The notes beneath the pieces were generated by a model. That model saw nothing but the letters and a program-made list of their open reading frames with translations. It made no database searches and was not told where the DNA came from. The position numbers and the translations under genes are program-made. From NCBI GenBank assembly GCA_945871545.1, contig CAMBWJ010000158.1:1-5264 (forward strand): a stretch of DNA of 5,264 nucleotides, in the 5' to 3' direction. Position 1 is the stretch's first letter. Each line of letters opens with the position of its first letter. Shown one piece after another: positions 1-5,264 of this stretch. The stretch comes from an uncultured Clostridia bacterium (lineage in GTDB: Bacteria; Bacillota_A; Clostridia; Christensenellales; Aristaeellaceae).

Positions 1-21
1 CAAGACGGCAGCAAACGTTGA
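1..21 (+). CDS. Possible last codons of the upstream gene (dnaG expected)
   Basis: The first six codons in frame 1 read QDGSKR and end in TGA at 19-21, four bases before the rpoD start codon. This would be the tail of the gene preceding the sigma factor. In Bacillota that gene is commonly DNA primase (dnaG), but six residues carry no family signature, so the identity rests only on expected gene order. The alternative is that these bases are untranslated leader. Confidence 0.3.
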   Translation, partial: QDGSKR

Positions 22-25
22 GACG

Positions 26-1089
<1,064 letters not shown>

Positions 1090-1090
<1 letters not shown>

Positions 1091-1779
1091 TGCTGTGCGA
1101 TAAGCGTATATCGCTCGATCCGCGCCTGTCCAGAATCGCTGCATTGGTCGGCACATGCGAATGCTGTGCCGACATCGGCAGCGACCACGGCAGGCTCGGC
1201 GCGTTTTTGTTGCAGAGCGGACAGTGCCGTCGCGTGGTGCTGACGGACATCTCCGCGCCGTCCCTCTCCAAGGCCAGAAAGCTGATTGCGCTGATGGATC
1301 TGGAGGATCGCACCGGTTTTTGCGTCGGTGACGGCGCGCTGGCCATCGATTGCCCCGTGGACGCGGCAGTGATCGCGGGCATGGGCGGTGAGACCATCGC
1401 GTCCATCGTGGAAGGAAGTGCTGGCCGCTTACACGGCGCGCGGCTGATTCTCCAGCCCAACGTGGCGCTTGCGTCGCTGCGGCGCAGGCTGAATCAATGC
1501 GGCTGGCGGATCGTGGACGAGGATCTGGTGCGCGACGGCCGAAGGATCTATCCGATTCTGGTCGCCGTCGAGGGTGCGCAGCAGCTCAGCCCGCTTCAGG
1601 CGGAGGCGGGGCCGGTGCTGCTGGAGCGCAGACCGCCGCTGCTTATGGATTACGCCGCGTTCCGGCTGCGGGTTGCGCGCAAGGCGCTGTCCGGCGCGCA
1701 GCAGGGCGGCGACGCGGAGAACATTGCGGAACTGCGGCGGGAGATCGCCGTCTGGGAGGAAGTGGAAGCATGTCTGTGA
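1090..1779 (+). CDS. trmK: tRNA (adenine(22)-N1)-methyltransferase TrmK
   Basis: TrmK is an S-adenosylmethionine-dependent enzyme that makes m1A at position 22 in the D-arm region of tRNAs; it is typical of Gram-positive bacteria. The 229 residues match the usual length. Visible motifs are the SAM-binding ADIGSDHGRL (27-36), an acidic motif VLTDIS (50-55), GDG (80-82), the hallmark AGMGG (96-100) that precedes the target-base pocket, and LQPN (121-124). The C-terminal part (about 188-229) is helical and charged, as expected for the coiled-coil domain of the family. The start ATG shares one base with the rpoD stop, and the nearest SD-like AAGGA is 12 nt upstream, so translation is probably coupled to rpoD. 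The 3' end overlaps the next gene by 10 nt. Confidence 0.93.
1754..1760 (+). promoter_or_regulatory. Ribosome binding site fixing the Nif3-like start
   Basis: GGGAGGA lies inside the last codons of trmK, nine bases before ATG 1770. The reading frame is open much further upstream (from about 1497), but only ATG 1770 has this site and gives the normal family N-terminus. Confidence 0.75.
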
Positions 1780-2531
1780 CCATCGGCGAGGTCTATCGCA
1801 GGATCGATGAATTCGCACCCTTCGCGCTTCAGGAGGAGTGGGACAATGCCGGAATTCTCGCCGGCAGCTCGGATCAGCCGGTGGAGGGCGTCCTCTGCGC
1901 GCTGGATCTGAACGATGGCGTGCTCCGCGAGGCGATTGAGAAGAAGGCGCAGCTGATCGTCACCCACCATCCGATCCTGTTTCGCGGGCGGAAGAACCTG
2001 CGGGAGGACGACGCGGAGGGCAGGCTGCTCTGTGGCCTCGTGCGCAGCGGCATCGGCCTGATCGCCGCGCACACGAACTTCGACAACGCCGTGCCTGGCG
2101 TGAACGACGCGCTGGCGGCGGCGCTGGGACTGCACGACGTGCAGGCGCACGAGGAGGGCATGCGCATCGGCATCACTGGAATTCCCACGCTGGGGGAGTT
2201 CCGCCGCCATGCGGAGAAGGCTCTGGGCGGCCCGATTCGCTGCTACGGCGAGGACGGGCGCAAAATTGTGCGCGTGGCTCTGCTGGGCGGCGCGGGCGGT
2301 GACTTTGCACCGCAGGCGCGCAAGCTCGGCGCGGACGTCTACCTGACCGGCGAGATCGCCCACCATAAGGCGTGGGACGCCTATTCGGAGGGCATGTGTG
2401 TGCTGGAGGCCGGTCACGCGGCCACGGAGCTGCCCGCAATTTCCATGCTGGCCGGTGCTTTACAAATCGGCCCGGATGGTGTAAAATGGAATGTACGAGT
2501 GCATGTGAGTGAAGCGGAGATGTTCCGGTAG
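1770..2531 (+). CDS. Nif3/DUF34 dinuclear metal-centre protein (YbgI/YqfO family)
   Basis: This is a member of the conserved Nif3 (DUF34, COG0327) family, whose proteins form hexameric rings with a two-metal site. The biochemical role is unsettled, and the database label 'GTP cyclohydrolase 1 type 2' is not well supported. The 253 residues match the compact E. coli YbgI type (247 aa) and lack the inserted domain that makes B. subtilis YqfO about 370 aa. All expected metal ligands are visible: H66 and H67 in VTHHPILF, D105 in AHTNFDNA, and H216 and E220 in EAGHAATE. H101 and the GEIAHH stretch (194-199) are also family features. WDNAG (24-28) is the typical N-terminal motif. The gene overlaps trmK by 10 nt; the same pair is adjacent in B. 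subtilis. Its last ~75 bases contain a promoter-like element for the next gene. Confidence 0.92.
   Translation: MSVTIGEVYRRIDEFAPFALQEEWDNAGILAGSSDQPVEGVLCALDLNDGVLREAIEKKAQLIVTHHPILFRGRKNLREDDAEGRLLCGLVRSGIGLIAAHTNFDNAVPGVNDALAAALGLHDVQAHEEGMRIGITGIPTLGEFRRHAEKALGGPIRCYGEDGRKIVRVALLGGAGGDFAPQARKLGADVYLTGEIAHHKAWDAYSEGMCVLEAGHAATELPAISMLAGALQIGPDGVKWNVRVHVSEAEMFR
2459..2487 (+). promoter_or_regulatory. Candidate sigma-A promoter inside the 3' end of the Nif3-like gene
   Basis: A -35-like TTTACA (2459-2464) and a -10-like TAAAAT (2482-2487) each match consensus at five of six positions and are separated by exactly 17 bases. They stand out as AT-rich in otherwise GC-rich coding sequence. Transcription would start near 2494, about 54 nt before the zinc-ribbon start, and could continue into rnpB. 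No extended -10 TG is present. Promoter activity is inferred. Confidence 0.6.
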
Positions 2532-2535
2532 AATT

Positions 2536-2540
2536 GGAGG
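2536..2540 (+). promoter_or_regulatory. Ribosome binding site of the zinc-ribbon gene
   Basis: GGAGG lies seven bases before ATG 2548 in the 16-base gap after the Nif3-like stop. It is a strong independent initiation signal, in contrast to the overlapping starts earlier in the operon. An ATG at 2541 touches it but is in another frame. Confidence 0.8.
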
Positions 2541-2547
2541 ATGAATT

Positions 2548-3255
2548 ATGCAGTTGGAAAAATTGTGGCAGTTCATGCAGGTGGATATGGAGGCCGACAG
2601 GTTCGAGGCAAAGATTCGCCAGTCTGAAAAGCGCCAGAAGCTGCTCAAGCAGCGCAATTTTCTGATGGATCAGCAGAACAATATGAAGAAGCTGGAGAGC
2701 GACGTGGCGGCCATGACGGATCGCCTGGAGGCCGTGCGCGACGACGCGGAGCGCCTGCAGAAGGTGCTCACCGGCCTGATGGAAGGGCTCGAGAGCAATC
2801 CTCCCACGTCCGAAGAGGAGGCCAACGCGCGCATGGAGCCCGTGCAGAAGCTGATGGACAACCTGACGCGCTACGAGCAGGAGCTGAGCAAGATGCGCAA
2901 GGACGCGGAGGTCAAGGATCGCCAGCAGCGCGAGATTCGCGTGCGCGCAGCCAAGACCAAGCAGGAGTTCGATCAGCTCAAGAAGGAATACGACGTGGAG
3001 TTCAAGCAGGACACTGCCACGCTGAAGGAGATGCGCGCCAGAACCGAGCAGGAATCCGGGAAGATCGAAGCGGATCTGCTGGAGAAGTATCGCACCATCA
3101 AGCAGCACTGCACGCCGCCCATGGCCAAGCTCATCGACGGCCAGTGCAGCGGATGCTTCATGTCGCTGCCCAGCGCCACGCTGCTCGCCATCAAGGAGCA
3201 GGGCAAGCTGGTCACCTGCGACAACTGCGGTCGCATCCTCTACGCGGAGGACTGA
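2548..3255 (+). CDS. Coiled-coil protein with C-terminal C4 zinc ribbon (COG1579 family)
   Basis: This protein of 235 residues has a long charged helical N-terminal part (about 1-185) with the K/E/Q/R-rich pattern of an antiparallel coiled-coil hairpin. A break near 93-97 (ESNPPTSEE) is the probable turn region. The C-terminal treble-cysteine module has CSGC (200-203) and CDNC (224-227), which would bind one zinc; the GQCSGCFMSLP stretch and the GKLVTCDNCGRILY ending are typical of the C4-type zinc ribbon family (PF02591). The role in Bacillota is not established. The Helicobacter relative HP0958 (FlgZ) binds RpoN and flaA mRNA, so a nucleic-acid or polymerase link is possible but unproven here. 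The gene has its own strong SD, follows a likely internal promoter, and is followed about 20 nt later by rnpB. Confidence 0.9.
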   Translation: MQLEKLWQFMQVDMEADRFEAKIRQSEKRQKLLKQRNFLMDQQNNMKKLESDVAAMTDRLEAVRDDAERLQKVLTGLMEGLESNPPTSEEEANARMEPVQKLMDNLTRYEQELSKMRKDAEVKDRQQREIRVRAAKTKQEFDQLKKEYDVEFKQDTATLKEMRARTEQESGKIEADLLEKYRTIKQHCTPPMAKLIDGQCSGCFMSLPSATLLAIKEQGKLVTCDNCGRILYAED

Positions 3256-3276
3256 CCGCAAGCAAAATTTGATATG

Positions 3277-3623
3277 AATTGCGAGGGCGCCAGATGATCG
3301 CAGGCTTGATGTCTGAGGAAAGTCCGAGCACCGCAGGGCAGGGTGCCGGTTAACTGCCGGTGGAGGCGACTCCAAGGAAAGTGCAACAGAGATATACCGC
3401 GAATTCCCGCAAGGGAACGCAAGGGTGGAAAGGCGAGGTAAGAGCTCACCAGCGGCATGGCGACTTGTCCGCTCTGTAAACCCCACCCGGTGCAAGATTG
3501 ATAGGAAAGCATATGTGGCGGCCCGTCACGCTTTCGGGTAATCGCTTGAGCTCCATGGCAACCTGGAGCCTAGACAGATGATCGTCCAATACAGAACTCG
3601 GCTTACAGACGCCGCTCGCAATT
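3277..3623 (+). ncRNA. rnpB: RNase P RNA, bacterial type A
   Basis: This is the catalytic RNA of ribonuclease P, which removes 5' leaders from pre-tRNAs. The ends are set by P1: AATTGCGAG (3277-3285) pairs perfectly with CTCGCAATT (3615-3623). Conserved blocks in order are GAGGAAAGTCC (3315-3325), AGGGTGCC-like sequence near 3338, GTGCAACAGA (3381-3390), GCGAGGTAAGAGCTCACC (3433-3450), GTAAACCCCACCCGG (3476-3490), and ACAGAACTCGGCTTACAG (3591-3608). Hairpins visible by eye include a GCAA-capped stem at 3404-3417 and a P18-like stem at 3550-3569. The P15-P17-like segment around 3506-3534 and the general order align with E. coli M1 RNA, so it is type A and not Bacillus type B. P3 is very short. 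The P15 loop lacks a GGU triplet. No clear promoter is visible in the 21-nt gap, so co-transcription and processing are likely. Confidence 0.96.
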
Positions 3624-3630
3624 ATCATAT

Positions 3631-3663
3631 AACGGGAGACACCCTCGGGTGGCTCCCGTTTTT
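3631..3663 (+). terminator. Intrinsic terminator after rnpB
   Basis: ACGGGAG (3632-3638) pairs with CTCCCGT (3653-3659). After an A·G mismatch the stem continues as CACC/GGTG around a CTCG loop. A run of five T (3659-3663) follows at once. It begins eight bases after the P1 helix and would end transcription of rnpB and of any operon transcript that includes it. Confidence 0.9.
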
Positions 3664-3754
3664 GTGCAGAGGGGTTGCATGAGGCCGTGTCGTGCATTCC
3701 CTGCATGAAAATGCAGCACCCCGAATCGATTTCGGGATGCTGCGCTGCATGCTT
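3664..3754. other. Convergent intergenic spacer
   Basis: This short gap lies between the rnpB terminator and the stop of the minus-strand lipoprotein gene. It holds no credible ORF. Several TGCAT/ATGCA words occur (near 3675, 3693, 3702, 3711 and 3746), and there is a strong hairpin, annotated separately. Confidence 0.7.
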
Positions 3755-3756
3755 TT
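3708..3756 (-). terminator. Hairpin terminator of the murC-lipoprotein transcript, probably bidirectional
   Basis: GCAGCA (3713-3718) pairs with TGCTGC (3738-3743). Inside one C·A mismatch, CCCGAA (3720-3725) pairs with TTCGGG (3731-3736) around a five-base loop. Read on the minus strand, the stem is followed by one A and four T (plus-strand AAAA at 3708-3711). On the plus strand a TTTT run at 3753-3756 follows after ten bases, so a weaker stop for read-through from rnpB is possible. It lies just beyond the lipoprotein stop codon. Confidence 0.7.
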
Positions 3757-4627
3757 ATGAACTGAGGCTGTCCTCGTCCGGCTTCACAGAATCGCGCATG
3801 TGGCGGATGGCCGGCTCGAAGGCTGCGTAATCCTCGTAGGCGCACTGGAAGTGGAAGCAGAACACGTACTTGTCGAAGTAGGTCATGGCGATGTAGCCCT
3901 TGATCTCCTGATCGCCGTCGTAGGCGAGATAGGTGGTGGCATAGGAGCGCTTGCCGCCCATGAAGCCGGTCTCGGTGTCCAGATTGGTGTCCACCTCGAA
4001 GGTCTTCTCGTCGTACTGCTCCTGAAGCACCTCCACAAAGGAGACCATCTGCTCCTGCAGGCGGGTTTCATTACCCGCGTGGGAGAGCTTCTTCATGGTC
4101 ACCGTCACGCGGGCAGGGTAGACCGTTCCGTTATCCGTCGGCTGCATGAAACAGACCGTGGACTTTCCCGGAATGTTCTGCCAGCCCTGGGGATGGCTGA
4201 AGCGGAAGCCCAGGCCGGTTCCGACCACCTCGGCGTAGCCGCTGATGGCGGTGTTGGGCTGGGGCGTGGCCGTTGCGAAGGGCTGCGCGCCGGAGGACTC
4301 GGAGGTCGGCTCCGGGGTATCCGTCGGCGGTTCCGCGTCATCGGGCGCATCGTTGCTGACGGGCATGTCAATGGCAACGTCCTGGGCGACGGGCTCATCC
4401 TGGATGGCGGGCTGCACATCCTGCGCTTCGTCCGGCGCGGTCTGTTTGTCGACGTCGTCCTCGACCGACGCGATGGCCTGCGCCAGTCCGCTTCCGGCCA
4501 CCGCCGTTGTTTCGGGCGCAAAGTTCGCCTCCTGCGTCGCGGCCGCATCCGGCTTGTCGCTCTTGCCGCAGGCGCAGAGCGTGCAAATCAACATTGCGCA
4601 CAGCAGCAGGCACAGAAATCTCTTCAA
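3755..4627 (-). CDS. Secreted lipoprotein of unknown function with low-complexity linker
   Basis: I do not recognise a named gene. Starting at TTG 4627, the protein has 290 residues: a signal peptide with a KR n-region and a leucine/cysteine-rich core (4-19), lipobox LCAC with lipidated Cys20, a long acidic, Ala/Pro/Thr-rich and probably disordered tether (about 22-128), then a globular domain (about 131-282). That domain opens with YAEVVGTGLGFRFSHPQGW and ends with an aromatic strand-like stretch (YVFCFHFQCAY) and a helix. This layout recalls PsbP/Mog1-like or DUF1795-type lipoprotein domains, but that is only a resemblance by eye. It would be anchored to the outer face of the membrane. The start was chosen because GGAGGG sits seven bases before the TTG. 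An upstream in-frame ATG (4648-4646) overlaps the murC stop as ATGA and would add seven residues. Co-transcription with murC is likely. Confidence 0.82.
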   Translation of the reverse strand: MKRFLCLLLCAMLICTLCACGKSDKPDAAATQEANFAPETTAVAGSGLAQAIASVEDDVDKQTAPDEAQDVQPAIQDEPVAQDVAIDMPVSNDAPDDAEPPTDTPEPTSESSGAQPFATATPQPNTAISGYAEVVGTGLGFRFSHPQGWQNIPGKSTVCFMQPTDNGTVYPARVTVTMKKLSHAGNETRLQEQMVSFVEVLQEQYDEKTFEVDTNLDTETGFMGGKRSYATTYLAYDGDQEIKGYIAMTYFDKYVFCFHFQCAYEDYAAFEPAIRHMRDSVKPDEDSLSS

Positions 4628-4634
4628 ATTATAT

Positions 4635-4640
4635 CCCTCC
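4635..4640 (-). promoter_or_regulatory. Ribosome binding site favouring a TTG start for the lipoprotein
   Basis: On the minus strand GGAGGG ends seven bases before TTG 4627-4625. It lies downstream of the alternative ATG at 4648-4646, so it can only serve the TTG start. Confidence 0.7.
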
Positions 4641-4644
4641 GGTA

Positions 4645-5264
4645 TCATCGCTGGGTGTCGCCGTGGGCGGCGATCTGCTCATTCAGCAGGTCGATGTCGC
4701 CGCAGCCGTGGCTGATCATCAGATCGCCCTCGTGCCAGTGGGCGCGCAGATAGGCCTCCGCATCGTCAAAGCTGGGCGTGAGCACCGCGTCCAGGCCCCG
4801 CGCGCGCAGCGGCTCGATGAACATGCGGGCGTGAATGTCGCCGGGGTCGGTCTCGCGGGCGGCACAGATGTCCGTCACCAGCACGTGATCCGCAAGATCG
4901 AAGGTCTCAAGGAACTGCGTAAACAGCGTGCGGGTGCGGGAGTAGGTGTGGGGCTGGAATACCGACCAGAGCTCGCCGTGGGGCTGGAGTTTGGCGATCT
5001 TCAGCGCGTTTTTGATCTCGGCGGGGTTGTGGCCGTAGTCGGTGTAGCACTTCACGCCGTCGGTCACGCTGGTGCACTCAAAGCGCCGGTGTGCGCCGAT
5101 GAAGCCCGCCAGCGCCTCCGCAACCTTTTCCATATTCAGGCCGCGGATGTGGCACACGCCGATCACTGCCAGCGCATCCAGCATGTTGGCCTCGCTGGCG
5201 ACGCCCACGTGGAAGCGACCGAGCTTCTCGCCGTGGAGCACCGCATCGAAGCTCGCGCGGCCCA
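4645..5264 (-). CDS. murC: UDP-N-acetylmuramate-L-alanine ligase (MurC), C-terminal part, truncated by window edge
   Basis: MurC is a cytoplasmic ATP-dependent ligase that adds L-alanine to UDP-MurNAc, the first peptide step of peptidoglycan synthesis. About 205 C-terminal residues are visible, from the end of the central ATPase domain through the C-terminal domain; the start lies beyond position 5264. Diagnostic features are RRFE (visible residues 59-62), DYGHNPAEI (75-83, the usual DDYAHHPTEI), and FQPHTYSR (102-109), a MurC/Mpl signature. The near-terminal HGCGDIDLL replaces the usual GAGD ending. Where MurC proteins normally have PGxHNxxN, this one reads ASEANMLD: the first Asn is kept, while the His and the second Asn are replaced. 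A divergent MurC fits best; Mpl or another Mur-family ligase cannot be fully excluded from this fragment. Its TGA overlaps an ATG of the lipoprotein frame. Confidence 0.85.
   Translation of the reverse strand, partial: GRASFDAVLHGEKLGRFHVGVASEANMLDALAVIGVCHIRGLNMEKVAEALAGFIGAHRRFECTSVTDGVKCYTDYGHNPAEIKNALKIAKLQPHGELWSVFQPHTYSRTRTLFTQFLETFDLADHVLVTDICAARETDPGDIHARMFIEPLRARGLDAVLTPSFDDAEAYLRAHWHEGDLMISHGCGDIDLLNEQIAAHGDTQR

Noticed and set aside
1497..1769. N-terminal extension of the Nif3-like protein
   Set aside because: The frame is open, but the extension is Arg/Gly/Ala-rich and lies inside trmK. The SD at 1754-1760 and the family N-terminus support ATG 1770.
3252..3279. Possible rnpB promoter CTGACC / 16 bases / TATGAA
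   Set aside because: Each hexamer matches consensus at only four positions, and the predicted start (about 3286) would remove the 5' strand of P1.
2173..3495. Long minus-strand open frame (440 codons) opposite the Nif3-like, zinc-ribbon and rnpB genes
   Set aside because: It is low-complexity, leucine- and histidine-rich, has no domain, and runs across a structural RNA gene. Such frames arise opposite GC-rich coding sequence with few stop codons.
4628..4633. Perfect TATAAT on the minus strand just before the lipoprotein start
   Set aside because: Transcription from it would begin inside the signal-peptide codons, and no -35 element is visible at the right distance. It is the AT-rich spacer between SD and start codon.
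3800..4753. Plus-strand open frame (317 codons) opposite the lipoprotein and the murC end
   Set aside because: It is rich in Gly, Val, Leu and Arg with no recognisable fold. The minus-strand frame has a signal peptide, lipobox, SD and terminator, so this is a shadow.

Overview
This window looks like housekeeping chromosome from a GC-rich, Gram-positive anaerobe of the Clostridia type (Bacillota). Four things point there. The gene order sigma-A / trmK / Nif3-like / C4 zinc ribbon is close to the sigA region of Bacillota; in Bacillus subtilis trmK (yqfN) and yqfO also lie side by side near sigA. The sigma factor is a compact 354-residue type. Shine-Dalgarno sites are strong GGAGG types. The RNase P RNA is type A, as in Clostridia, and not Bacillus type B. 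An uncultured gut lineage such as Christensenellales or Oscillospirales is a reasonable guess, but the window alone cannot settle it.

Positions 1-3255 hold a tightly packed plus-strand operon. It begins with the probable last codons of an upstream gene (dnaG would be expected) and rpoD/sigA. The tRNA m1A22 methyltransferase trmK overlaps rpoD by 1 nt. A DUF34/Nif3 metalloprotein follows, overlapping trmK by 10 nt. After a short gap comes a coiled-coil C4 zinc-ribbon protein. A well-formed sigma-A-type promoter inside the end of the Nif3 gene could drive the zinc-ribbon gene separately. The RNase P RNA gene (rnpB, about 3277-3623) begins only about 20 nt after that gene and ends at an intrinsic terminator. 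The plus-strand block therefore combines transcription initiation, tRNA modification and tRNA 5' processing.

Positions 3664-3754 are a short convergent spacer with a second, probably bidirectional, hairpin terminator. From 3755 to the right edge, genes run on the minus strand. A 290-residue secreted lipoprotein of unknown function lies directly downstream of, and is probably co-transcribed with, the C-terminal part of a MurC-like UDP-N-acetylmuramate ligase that runs off the window.

I see no mobile element, CRISPR array, tRNA or obviously new multi-gene system. The points most worth a second look are the internal promoter, an RNase P RNA L15 loop without a GGU triplet, unusual residues in the MurC nucleotide-binding motif, and the uncharacterised lipoprotein tied to murC.
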